This document shows positions 18,688-27,139 of a stretch of 64,000 bases of DNA, piece by piece. The translations under genes and the position numbers were made by a program. This stretch comes from Kineosporia succinea (GTDB taxonomy: Bacteria; Actinomycetota; Actinomycetes; Actinomycetales; Kineosporiaceae), in contig NZ_JAUSQZ010000001.1 of the NCBI RefSeq assembly GCF_030811555.1, positions 868,001 through 932,000 of the forward strand, read 5' to 3'. How positions within the stretch are numbered: the stretch's first letter is position 1; every line of letters begins with the position of its first letter. The notes under the pieces were generated by a model. It had not been told where the DNA came from, did not search any database, and was given only the letters and a program-made list of their open reading frames with translations.

Positions 18688-18877
18688 TGCGGCCTTCGGG
18701 CTGGTCATCGGCTGGTGCCTTCGCGCCCCGAACCCGGCGCTCGTCGCCCTGGCGGCCGGCACGGCGGGGCTGGTCGCGGGCACGGGCTCCGGGCTGGCCA
18801 CGTTGATCGGTGCCCTGGTCGGCGCCACTGCTCACCTGGCCCTGGTGTGGGCCGTCCTTCCCCCGCAGAGAGGCTGA
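18671..18877 (+). CDS. Small two-helix membrane protein
   Basis: 68 residues, start ATG 18671 inside the end of the Nudix gene (17-bp overlap). Gly/Ala-rich, with two hydrophobic segments (about 1-16 and 25-62). No family recognised. Its stop is one base before the ATG of the next membrane protein gene, so the three genes are translationally coupled. A membrane-anchoring or effector role in the Nudix operon is possible. Confidence 0.65.
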   Translation: MLIAGSAAFGLVIGWCLRAPNPALVALAAGTAGLVAGTGSGLATLIGALVGATAHLALVWAVLPPQRG

Positions 18878-18878
18878 C

Positions 18879-19343
18879 ATGAACATCACCGAGTGGGGCG
18901 CACTCGCCTTCGGCGTGGTGATCGGCTGGTACACGTACTTCGTGAACCGTCACCGGGCCGAGGTCAAGATCGCCGACGTCGCCTCGATCATCGGCGCGAT
19001 CGGGGGCGGGGCCGTGCTGGCGCTCTTTCCCGAGCAGAGCCGCCTTTTCGGGTTCTACGGGATCGGACTCGCTGCGGGCTTCTTCGGCTACTTCTTGATC
19101 CTGGTGGGCATGGTCCTCATCCTGCGGAAGCAGCAGGATGAGGACGAGAAGAGGAAGGAGGCGGCGGCGAAAGCGGAGGCTGCGGAGAAGAAGCCGGAGG
19201 CTGCGAAGAAGGACCTGCGCAGCAAGTGGTCGCTCGAATGGTTCCTCGACGGCCGCCGACCGGCGCTGGCGCCCGGCCAGATCGGCGCCGAGAAGGAAAC
19301 AGGCCACGCCATGAGCTTGGGAGGCGGCTCCAGAACCCCCTGA
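18879..19343 (+). CDS. Membrane protein with charged coiled-coil-like tail
   Basis: 154 residues from ATG 18879, one base after the previous stop; the open frame to 18810 is overlap. Hydrophobic segments lie at about residues 5-20, 30-50 and 55-85 (LILVGMVLILRK). A cytoplasmic region about 86-115 of mixed Lys/Glu/Ala follows, likely a helical coil, then a basic end. No family recognised. Third gene of the Nudix operon, convergent with the CHAT operon with only 9 bp between stops. Confidence 0.68.
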   Translation: MNITEWGALAFGVVIGWYTYFVNRHRAEVKIADVASIIGAIGGGAVLALFPEQSRLFGFYGIGLAAGFFGYFLILVGMVLILRKQQDEDEKRKEAAAKAEAAEKKPEAAKKDLRSKWSLEWFLDGRRPALAPGQIGAEKETGHAMSLGGGSRTP

Positions 19344-19352
19344 TCCGCCTCG

Positions 19353-21875
19353 TCAGACCTCCGACTCCATGCGCAGATTCGGCGGGGCGAAGGCCGTGTA
19401 GATGAGCCCCAGGGGGTTCTTTCGAGCCAGCAGGTCGAGGCGGGCACCCCGCACCGCCTCGGCCACCGTCTGCCCCCGGGTCACGAACCGGTCCAGCATC
19501 GCATCGGCGAACTCCGCGGCCAGCTCCTCGTACGTCACCGTCTCCGTCCCGATCACGCCCGACGCCTTCTGCTGAACGAAGATCTCCGCGAAATCGGCCG
19601 TGTGCTGCGGCTCCACGGCCCGGGTCTGGCATCCGTTCAGGAAGACGAGCGGACGGGTGGCCGACCAGTCCGGCAGCTTCTGAAAGTCGTGCCCGTCGAT
19701 GAGGAACTGCTCGTCGCTCGGCCCCACGCGCAGCTTGGCCCGGTTGGAGATGACGCCTCCGTGGCAGAACAGATAGATCAGATGTGGCTGACTCCGGCGG
19801 TCCTTCAGCGCCTCGATGAACGACCGGCGGGTCTTCAGAACCGGCGGCTGCCCCGACCCCAGATCGGTGACGCGCTGGGGATGCCCGAGCCCGAATTCCG
19901 GCGCCACGCCGACCACCACGCCGGGCCTGCCCCGGTACCAAATCGTCGTGACGCCTTCGGAGAGGTCGGGGTTTCCCCGTCCCAGCGAACCGGTCGCCGA
20001 GCGCGGCACTCCGAGCAGATGCCGGAATCCCCAGAAGCCGCTGGGGCACAGCACACTCTCGATCGAGAAGTTCGGGCAGTTCCCGAGAAAACACGCTGTC
20101 CCGGCCAGATCCTGGCCTTCATCGACCGCTGCCCGGAACGTGGCGCACAGCTGCACCGATTTGCCGGTGACGTCGAAGGGGTGATCGTAGAAGAGCGCCG
20201 CCGGAATGGACTGCCGGGCCTCCGCCGTGTTCGCCAGCTCGATCACCGTGGGCTGCTGCAGCAGGCGGGTGAACCGGTAGATGGGGCCCTCCTCCCCGAA
20301 CCCCGCCGGCAGCGGACCGTCCAGGTCGTCTCCGTACGCCGCCACCACCCGGCCCGCCACCGTTCCCCAGTTCTGCTGCCCCACGCACGCCAGCTTCACC
20401 AGGTCGTTCTCCCACGACTCCGGCGTCCCCGCGGCGTAGGGAAACGTCCCGTGGAAGGTGCCCGCGTCGTCCTCGATCGTGGGGTTCTTCCGGTAGAGCA
20501 CCGAGGCCAGGCAATCACGCATCTCCTGGTACAGCGCGGCCTGCTGGGTGGCGGGCAGAGCGAGGTCCATCGCACCGGTGTCGGCCGAGCCGTGCAGACC
20601 GAAACCGTTGAGCAACAGGCGTTCCACGTTCCGGTCGCGCCCGTCGGCATCGATCGACAAGCTTCCCGGCGCGACCCGGTGACGCCCGTCCGGGGCCGGA
20701 CCGGCGTAGGTGACCTGGGTGTTCTGCGCGAATAGCGCGTCCTCGTCGTCGTCGGTCACCGAAACACTGATCTCCCTGGACTGCAGCAGCGTGCCCTCGT
20801 GGAAAAGCTGGCACCGCAGGCGATTGCGGCTGGCGACGCGCGGTGTGCGGATCCGGAAGAACAGACGGAGGCCGCCTCCCGCCGACCCGTCGGGCTGACG
20901 GCTCACGATCACCTGCTGGTCGGCGCCGATCACCAGTTCACCGGTGTCCTGGTCCCTGGGCACCTCGAACTCCCCGGGGTGCGAGGAGATCCGGACCGTC
21001 AGCCTCATCCCCGGTTCCTCACCGTGCAGAAGCGGGAACGCGGTGCGATCGGCGTCCCGCAGGGCCCGCGGCGCCCGGTCGGTGATCTCGAACCAGAAGG
21101 TGTACAGCTCGCCCCGGCGCAGGGTGCGATCGGATTCGACGACCGAGCCGGTCGACGGATCGGTGAACCCGGTGTCCACCCAGCGCGAGCGCCGTCGGTT
21201 GTCGCCGGCCGCGGTCTGCGGGCGCCGGCGTTGCGGCTGGCGTCCCGGAACCGGGCCGGGCCGGGCCGCCGGCGGCATGCCGGCTACCAGTTCCCGCAGC
21301 GTTTCCTGCAGCAGCCCAGGGGCTTCCGATGGCCGGGGACCGGACGCCCGGGACAGTTCCTCCTCCCCCGTGCGCGGCGCCTCCCGCAGCTGAAGGATCG
21401 TCTCCACGTGGCCGCTCCACGGACCCGAAAGACTCGGCGTCCGAGTCAGATACGGCCCGATGCGGGCCGCGATCGCCGCCGCGTGCCATCCCGGGCCGTT
21501 CCGGACGGCGGCCGTCAGCGACGCGACGGCCCGCGTCTGCGCGGAAGGGTCGTTCGCGAGAGCCGGGAGACAGTAGGCGACAGCGTCGTCGTCGAGCCGA
21601 CTGAGGTCCACAGCTCCGCCCGGCTCCCGCACCGACTCGAGCACCTGCACCACCGACGCGCTCGTGGCCGGGTCGTAGGGCCGGACCGGGCCACCGGTAC
21701 GGTCGATCAGCACGTCGGTGACCGTCTCCCCGATGAGCGGCCAGCCGTCCCTCCCGCTGAACCGGGCGGCCAGCTCGGAGACGCTGCTGATGTCCTCGCC
21801 GGGAAGCAACCGGGCCAGCCATCCCAGTGCGGTCGGCGCGGCTTCGGAGCCCCAGAACCACTGCAGATGCGTCAT
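19353..21875 (-). CDS. CHAT-domain protease with unknown N-terminal region
   Basis: 840 residues. The C-terminal CHAT (caspase-fold) domain spans about residues 560-835. It has catalytic His705 in LIYLFCHGG and Cys749 in LVFLNGCQT, the same layout as eukaryotic separase-related and bacterial CHAT proteases. Residues 1-200 are helical; about 225-400 are strand-rich (TLRRGELYTFWFEIT, LFHEGTLLQSREISVSV), perhaps a beta-sandwich. No membrane segment is seen. The ATG overlaps the stop of the upstream gene (ATGA), so it is coupled to it. Probably cleaves a partner on a signal; the substrate is unknown. Confidence 0.88.
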   Translation of the reverse strand: MTHLQWFWGSEAAPTALGWLARLLPGEDISSVSELAARFSGRDGWPLIGETVTDVLIDRTGGPVRPYDPATSASVVQVLESVREPGGAVDLSRLDDDAVAYCLPALANDPSAQTRAVASLTAAVRNGPGWHAAAIAARIGPYLTRTPSLSGPWSGHVETILQLREAPRTGEEELSRASGPRPSEAPGLLQETLRELVAGMPPAARPGPVPGRQPQRRRPQTAAGDNRRRSRWVDTGFTDPSTGSVVESDRTLRRGELYTFWFEITDRAPRALRDADRTAFPLLHGEEPGMRLTVRISSHPGEFEVPRDQDTGELVIGADQQVIVSRQPDGSAGGGLRLFFRIRTPRVASRNRLRCQLFHEGTLLQSREISVSVTDDDEDALFAQNTQVTYAGPAPDGRHRVAPGSLSIDADGRDRNVERLLLNGFGLHGSADTGAMDLALPATQQAALYQEMRDCLASVLYRKNPTIEDDAGTFHGTFPYAAGTPESWENDLVKLACVGQQNWGTVAGRVVAAYGDDLDGPLPAGFGEEGPIYRFTRLLQQPTVIELANTAEARQSIPAALFYDHPFDVTGKSVQLCATFRAAVDEGQDLAGTACFLGNCPNFSIESVLCPSGFWGFRHLLGVPRSATGSLGRGNPDLSEGVTTIWYRGRPGVVVGVAPEFGLGHPQRVTDLGSGQPPVLKTRRSFIEALKDRRSQPHLIYLFCHGGVISNRAKLRVGPSDEQFLIDGHDFQKLPDWSATRPLVFLNGCQTRAVEPQHTADFAEIFVQQKASGVIGTETVTYEELAAEFADAMLDRFVTRGQTVAEAVRGARLDLLARKNPLGLIYTAFAPPNLRMESEV

Positions 21876-23293
21876 TTTTCGTCGTTCAGCTCCTCGGTGA
21901 TCGTGCCCAGGGCTTCCAGGTGCTCCCCGGCCGCGAGCGCGCTGTCGAGGTCGGTCCGGGTGGCTTCGCCGAGCTGGTGGGTCTGGTGGTACTCGGTCTC
22001 TCCGTTGCTCATGGTGACGGCCAGTTCTCCGTCGCCGCCGGACACGATGCGGGGCAGTTGCCGGGTCAACCGGGCGATGTGGGCCTGCCAGGCGTCGCGG
22101 AAGGCCAAGGCGTCGACAACCTCCCGGCCCAGCTGGTTGTGCATCAGGTCGGTCGACTGCTGCCAGGAGACGCGACGGTCCGGGTCGGCCAGCAGGTTCC
22201 AGTACTCGGTGAGGACCCGGTCGAGTCCGGCGGTGGTCGGGCCGGGCAGCTTCGAGCCCGCGGTGAGGAGTCCGGTCATGCGCTGGGTGACGCGTTCGGC
22301 CTTGATCTGCTCGGGGATGGAGGCGGGTTCGCGGGTCGCCCGGATGATGCCGAGGGTGAAGGCGTTCATGTACTTGAGATCGTCGCGGCCGTCGTGGCGG
22401 GGTACCGACGACATGTACTTGAACTGGGCGGTGGCGGATTCGGCGAGAGTGGCGTTGTAGGCGGTGTCGATGAACTCGCGCACGAGTTCGTCGGTGGTGA
22501 CGTCGCCGCTGTGGACGACGGCCACGGCTTCGAAGTCATGGGCCCAGGTGCGCGCCGTGAACGCGTTCTTCCGGGTCTGCTGCTCGCGCAGCCGGTCCCG
22601 GACCCGGCGGGCCAGGTCGGGCGGGCAGTCGGCGATCTGGGCCATCTCATCGACGGTCGGATCGTCGAGGTCCACGAGCGTCCGCACGTACGCCGGCAGT
22701 GAGGTCTTCGGGTTCACGGCGTCGTGGCTGAATCCGGTGTGGTCGAAGTAGGAGTCGATCCGGAGCAGAAGGTCGTACTGTCGCTCCAGGCCTGGGAACT
22801 GCGCTTTCAGTTCGGTGGGGAGCGGGGCGTCGTACGTCGCCCCGCCGCCGCTCTCCTTGTGGGCCTGGATCCTCTTCAGCTGCTCGGCGAGCAGGTCGCG
22901 CTCCGTGGGCAGATCGGTGATCTGTCCCCACCCGGAGAGCCGGAAGTGCTTGTCCGGGTCGGGGTTGTGGCGCTGCAACTGGTCGGCGCAGCCGGTCAGG
23001 TAGCTGGGCTGGCGAAAGCGGAACAGGGAGAACGGCATCTGGCTCTTGAGGTCGTCGCCTGCGGCCGGGTGCCGGACGAGCGCTCGCTGGCGGGTGTCGA
23101 GCATGACGTCGGCGAAGTCGAGGAAACTGCGTGAGTCGAAGGCGTAGGTGTTGTTCAGGGCGAGGCTGCGGCCGAGCAGCAGGCTGATCACCGATTCGAT
23201 GTGCGCCTGCGTGATGTTCAGGTCGTGCGGCCGGGAGCTGAAGGTGGCTCGGGTCGAGTCGAACGACTCGTGGAACACCAGACGGTCGGTCAT
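21872..23293 (-). CDS. Conserved-looking protein of unknown function, middle gene of CHAT operon
   Basis: 473 residues, no membrane segment and no family I can name. It is rich in charged residues and helices. Notable stretches are LALNNTYAFDSRSFLDFADV (about 45-64) and a helical region at about 235-260 (DLARRVRDRLREQQTRK). Placed between two CHAT proteases, with a 4-bp overlap to the downstream one, it is the best candidate for their shared substrate, adaptor or effector. In other CHAT systems the protease sits beside the protein it cleaves. The identity of the cut partner here is unproven. Confidence 0.75.
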   Translation of the reverse strand: MTDRLVFHESFDSTRATFSSRPHDLNITQAHIESVISLLLGRSLALNNTYAFDSRSFLDFADVMLDTRQRALVRHPAAGDDLKSQMPFSLFRFRQPSYLTGCADQLQRHNPDPDKHFRLSGWGQITDLPTERDLLAEQLKRIQAHKESGGGATYDAPLPTELKAQFPGLERQYDLLLRIDSYFDHTGFSHDAVNPKTSLPAYVRTLVDLDDPTVDEMAQIADCPPDLARRVRDRLREQQTRKNAFTARTWAHDFEAVAVVHSGDVTTDELVREFIDTAYNATLAESATAQFKYMSSVPRHDGRDDLKYMNAFTLGIIRATREPASIPEQIKAERVTQRMTGLLTAGSKLPGPTTAGLDRVLTEYWNLLADPDRRVSWQQSTDLMHNQLGREVVDALAFRDAWQAHIARLTRQLPRIVSGGDGELAVTMSNGETEYHQTHQLGEATRTDLDSALAAGEHLEALGTITEELNDEK

Positions 23294-23323
23294 CGCGGTT
23301 TCCCCTCCTGATGGCGGAACGGG

Positions 23324-26300
23324 TCAGGTCGTGGCCGGAAAGACCACGCCGGTGGAACCTTCTCGCAGATAGAGCAGGGGTACGGCCGCGGCTTCGGGTT
23401 GCCCGCGGAGCACGTAGTCGCGCAGGGCGCGGGTGAAGGCCCGGTCGACGGCCGTGCCGTTCAGGGCCGCGGTGGTGACGGCTTCGACCAGGGCGTGGAC
23501 GGTGTGGGTGTAGACCTTGAGGCGCATGCCCACCACGGCCTCGACACCGTTGCTCACGAGCTGGCGCGCGAGTGACGACGACTCGCAGCCGATCAGCACC
23601 ACGAGCCGGGCGCCGCTCTCGGCCAGGGCGGCGGCGACGTCGTCGTTGGGCAGCTCCAGGTTCTCGTTGACGACCACCCCGTACGGGTCGGCGTGCGCCC
23701 ACAGGTGCACCACGTCCGCCCGCTCGCGCAGGTCGTCCGCTCCCCCGAAACGCCCGACCGCACCACGCGGCAGCGTGATCTCGACCCTCCGGGTGCGCCG
23801 TCGCAGCTCGTCGTAGGCTCTGACGGCCGGATCGAACGCCGGGTCGTCGGCTCGCAACACCCTCAGACGGGGTCGTGTCGTGGGTTTCTCGACCATCGGC
23901 CGGTCCGCCGGCACCCGGCGCACCATCGACACCGGCGGCTCGCCGAACCAGATCAGGGGCTCGCTGCCGGGGTGCAGCAGTTCCCACGGCACATCGGCGA
24001 GTCCGGCCTCGTGCTCGGCGGGGATCCGCAGGTCGAGGCGCACCGGGAGGTCGGGGTCGCTGCCTCGGGCCTGGTCGAGTGCCCGGTCCAGGCCCTCCGA
24101 CCAGAGCCGGTCGCCGAGGGTTCCGGCGCGGTCGAGCGCATCCGTGAGCGATGTCAGGCTGTCCGCGCCGGCCAGGTCCGTGAGGTCGTTCAGTTCGTTC
24201 ATGGGCAGCCGCACCGGTTCAGGCTGACCGGCGACCGAGACGAGGCAGTTCTGACCGCTCTCGTCGACGCTGAGGTCGAGCGGGACCACCCCCGTCCCGT
24301 ACGTGCTGTCCGGTTCCATCAGGTCGTAGGCGGTGAGGCGCAGGCCCTCCGCCGTCACGATCCGTCCGGCCCGGGTCGCGATCACGGCGGCCTTCGTGGA
24401 CAGAGCGGCCACGATGACGGCCTGAGGGAGGTCTCGTTGATCGCGGCCGGGTTCGATCACCGCGGTTCCGTTGTCGTACGCCCCCGCGAAACGGCCGGCG
24501 CCCAGGGGCACCAGGCGGTTGGGCTTGATGGTCAGGTGCATGACGGACGTGCTGGTCGCCTGGTCGTGCGCACTCACCACGAGACCGGCGAGGGTCAGGG
24601 TCAGGGCTCCCGCGTCGGTCATGCCCACGAGCCGGTCCGCACCCGTCGGGCGGCTGGTGGCGTGGTTCCCGTCGTGGAGCAGCAGGGTGCCGTCGCCGTC
24701 CAGCACGGCGAGAGTGTCTCCGTGGGTGGCGAGGCCTTCGACGGCAGCCGGCCGGGTCGTGTGCCAGGCGCCGCCGAGCACGTGCACCTCGTTGCTGATG
24801 GCGTAGACCGCCTCCCCCATCCACGACGCCACCGCCCGGCCCAGGCCCGGGGGCTTCAGTTTCTTGGGCTCCAGCCCCGGCCACCAGAACCAGGCCCGGT
24901 CCGAGGTCGCGAGAAGCCAGCCCCGGCCGTGCCGGGCGATCCGGTTGACCGTCTCGCCCACGTTGGCGGGTTCGGCGTCGACCAGGACGCCCCGGGGGTC
25001 GTAGCGGTACAGCGCGCCGCGCTCGGTCGCGGCCAGCACCGCTCCCGGCGCCTCCCTGGCCGGCCGGCCCTCGAACTCGGCTTCCTGTTGCGACTGCGTG
25101 TCGAGCTCGGTCTCCCTGGACGGTCCGGCCGGTTCCAGGCCGATCGCCGTGATCCGGTCGGAGGTGGCGAAGACCGGATCGGCGTTTCCGGCCAGGGCCA
25201 GGCCCCACTGGGTGACTCGATCGCCGATCGCGGTGACCAGGTAGCTGTCACCGGCGAAGGCGACGGCCGTGGGGTTGCCCTCCACGTGGAGAACGGATGC
25301 CTCACCGTCGGGCGGGCCGACCCAGCAGGTGCCCTCGGTGCCGGTCGCCGCCAGCAGACCGCCCGGCGACCAGGCGAGCCGGTGGCCCCCCAGCTGCGCC
25401 GTTCCCCAGAGCTCGTCACGACCGGCCGCGCGCACCCGGGGCCGCGTTCCGACCGTGTACGCCAGGAACTGGCCCGTACTGTCGAACGCGGCGGCCCGGA
25501 CCTGTCCGCCGAGGTGCTCCTCTTCCTCCCAGGCGTCACCGGCCCACCGGGCCAGCGTCCCGTCGGCCCAGACCACCCGGACCCCACCGGGCTCCAGACC
25601 GAGTGCGGAAACCCGGGACCCGGTGCCGTTCTCCCAGCGGGACAGGGTCTGCCACCCGTCGAAACCGGGACGCCACAGGCGCACCCAGCCGTTCTCCTCG
25701 CCCAGGGCGACGCCTTCTCCATCGGTCGCCAGCGCGGCCGCCCCCGAGCGTCTCTCGGGGGCGGGCGGGGCGGTGTCCCCGGGCCATCCGGCCGCTGCGA
25801 ACGCCCCGTTCACGCCACCCGCGACGACCTTGCCGCCGCAACCCACCAGTGCGAGCACGTCACCACGGAAACGGTTTTCGAAGACCTCGGTTACGCTGCC
25901 GTCCTCGGCCCATCGCTGGACACGACCGGCCGAGGCGCCGATGAGGACGTCGGAGCCGAACCCGGCGAGAACCGTCACCCGCTGCGCCGCGATCCGCCGC
26001 TCGCGCCGCTGCCGGCCGTTGCGGGACCACGACGACCACCGCGTGCGCAAGAACGGTTCGCCCGACGCGATCAGCCACGCGACCGCCCACCGCTCGACCT
26101 GCGGAAGCCGCCACTCGACCGCGAGGTCGAGCACCGCCTGAGCCAGGCGCACCTGGAGCGGCAGCGTCTGCCGCAGCAGTTCGGACTGGTAGTCGTGCAC
26201 CTGGGCCTGCGCGTGGCGCAGCGCCATCGCCAGCTCGGCCTCTTCCGGGTCGTCCGGATCGAGCCCGTCCAGCAGCGCCGGCACATCGATCTCCGCCGAG

Positions 26301-26395
26301 CCCCCGAGCCAGGGCAGCGGTAGCCCGCTCTTACGCACTCGCCCCCGAGCAACATGCATCACATCACTCAAGCAGCACTGAGCCTGGCGTAACAC
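23324..26395 (-). CDS. Beta-propeller repeat protein fused to CHAT protease
   Basis: Up to 1023 residues; start unsure: GTG 26395, ATG 26359 or GTG 26338. Residues about 30-115 are helical. About 130-690 are a chain of WD40/propeller-like repeats (for example GVRVVWADGTLARW, GEAVYAISNEVHVLGG). The C-terminal CHAT domain (about 770-1020) carries His901 in VHLWAHADP and Cys937 in LVVLIGCESS; the usual H-G is H-A here. The PWELLHPG segment before it is typical of CHAT. It is first in the minus-strand operon. The propeller could act as the sensor or substrate-docking part. Confidence 0.85.
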   Translation of the reverse strand: MLRQAQCCLSDVMHVARGRVRKSGLPLPWLGGSAEIDVPALLDGLDPDDPEEAELAMALRHAQAQVHDYQSELLRQTLPLQVRLAQAVLDLAVEWRLPQVERWAVAWLIASGEPFLRTRWSSWSRNGRQRRERRIAAQRVTVLAGFGSDVLIGASAGRVQRWAEDGSVTEVFENRFRGDVLALVGCGGKVVAGGVNGAFAAAGWPGDTAPPAPERRSGAAALATDGEGVALGEENGWVRLWRPGFDGWQTLSRWENGTGSRVSALGLEPGGVRVVWADGTLARWAGDAWEEEEHLGGQVRAAAFDSTGQFLAYTVGTRPRVRAAGRDELWGTAQLGGHRLAWSPGGLLAATGTEGTCWVGPPDGEASVLHVEGNPTAVAFAGDSYLVTAIGDRVTQWGLALAGNADPVFATSDRITAIGLEPAGPSRETELDTQSQQEAEFEGRPAREAPGAVLAATERGALYRYDPRGVLVDAEPANVGETVNRIARHGRGWLLATSDRAWFWWPGLEPKKLKPPGLGRAVASWMGEAVYAISNEVHVLGGAWHTTRPAAVEGLATHGDTLAVLDGDGTLLLHDGNHATSRPTGADRLVGMTDAGALTLTLAGLVVSAHDQATSTSVMHLTIKPNRLVPLGAGRFAGAYDNGTAVIEPGRDQRDLPQAVIVAALSTKAAVIATRAGRIVTAEGLRLTAYDLMEPDSTYGTGVVPLDLSVDESGQNCLVSVAGQPEPVRLPMNELNDLTDLAGADSLTSLTDALDRAGTLGDRLWSEGLDRALDQARGSDPDLPVRLDLRIPAEHEAGLADVPWELLHPGSEPLIWFGEPPVSMVRRVPADRPMVEKPTTRPRLRVLRADDPAFDPAVRAYDELRRRTRRVEITLPRGAVGRFGGADDLRERADVVHLWAHADPYGVVVNENLELPNDDVAAALAESGARLVVLIGCESSSLARQLVSNGVEAVVGMRLKVYTHTVHALVEAVTTAALNGTAVDRAFTRALRDYVLRGQPEAAAVPLLYLREGSTGVVFPATT

Positions 26396-26576
26396 CCAAA
26401 ATGGAAGTTTCGCCGTGCAACGTTCGCGATCAGACCACTGACGTCACTTCTCTTTCTTCGTTCACATCAGACCGCCGGCTGCACTCACCGCGTGGCCGGC
26501 CCGTCCACGAACGTCAACGGGCCGACCACGCGTCCACCATCGTGAGAACGCGGAAACGGGCGGTCCAGCCGCTGCG

Positions 26577-26936
26577 TCAGTCGTCCGAACCGCTGGACCG
26601 CTCGCCAAAAGGTGGCCCATCGGGCGGTGTCTCGCCCGCCGCCACCCGGTCCGAGACGCGAGCTCCCACGACGCGCTGAGCGCCACCCGAACCCACGTCT
26701 ACCGGCGACGGCCCCGGATCCGGCGGTTCGTCGCTCGCCCGCGGTTCGGAGACGACGTCGACCTCGGTCATCTTCTCGGCCCGGGACTCCCCCGAGGCCG
26801 CCTGACCCGAGGGCGTGTGATCACCCTCGGCCCGGCTGCCGGCCTCGGCGTTCGCCACGGCCTCGTCGATCGTGGAGCCACCACGGCTCGGGTCCGGTGC
26901 CCCGAGGGCATCGTCGGACGGCTGTTCAGAGCTCAC
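26577..26936 (-). CDS. Acidic, probably disordered protein
   Basis: 119 residues from GTG 26936, with GAGGTGG 5 nt upstream. Rich in Asp, Glu, Ser, Pro and Gly, with almost no hydrophobic core, so largely disordered. GC3 is high across the frame, which supports coding. No family recognised. It lies 181 bp upstream of the propeller-CHAT gene on the same strand, so it may be co-transcribed with it. Confidence 0.55.
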   Translation of the reverse strand: MSSEQPSDDALGAPDPSRGGSTIDEAVANAEAGSRAEGDHTPSGQAASGESRAEKMTEVDVVSEPRASDEPPDPGPSPVDVGSGGAQRVVGARVSDRVAAGETPPDGPPFGERSSGSDD

Positions 26937-27082
26937 GTGCCCACCTCGCGATCACCTGCGGATCAACGACGCGCCCCTGCTGCCGGCGCCTCGTCGCAGG
27001 GTGTTCGCTGCCCGCCCGGCTGTCAACCGCGATCCAACGAATCACTTAAATCGCGTCGGCCGAGGCCCGCCCAGGCGGATCG

Positions 27083-27139
27083 TGACGATGGGAGGGATCG
27101 AACCTCTCACCGGATCCTGAGCCGGTCAGACCTCGGCCA
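27083..27139 (-). other. tRNA-like 3' half fragment
   Basis: On the minus strand, GGTTCGATCC at 27104-27095 matches the tRNA T-loop box. It is preceded by ACCGG-CTCAGGAT-CCGGT, an anticodon-arm-like hairpin holding CAG. No acceptor partner for the 3' end is found and the 5' half would lie in the neighbouring CDS, so this is not an intact tRNA. It could be a remnant or integration-site relic, or chance. Confidence 0.3.

Noticed and set aside
23693-26323. 876-residue plus-strand frame
   Set aside because: Antisense of the propeller-CHAT gene, an artefact of very high GC; composition is His/Arg/Gly/Pro-rich.
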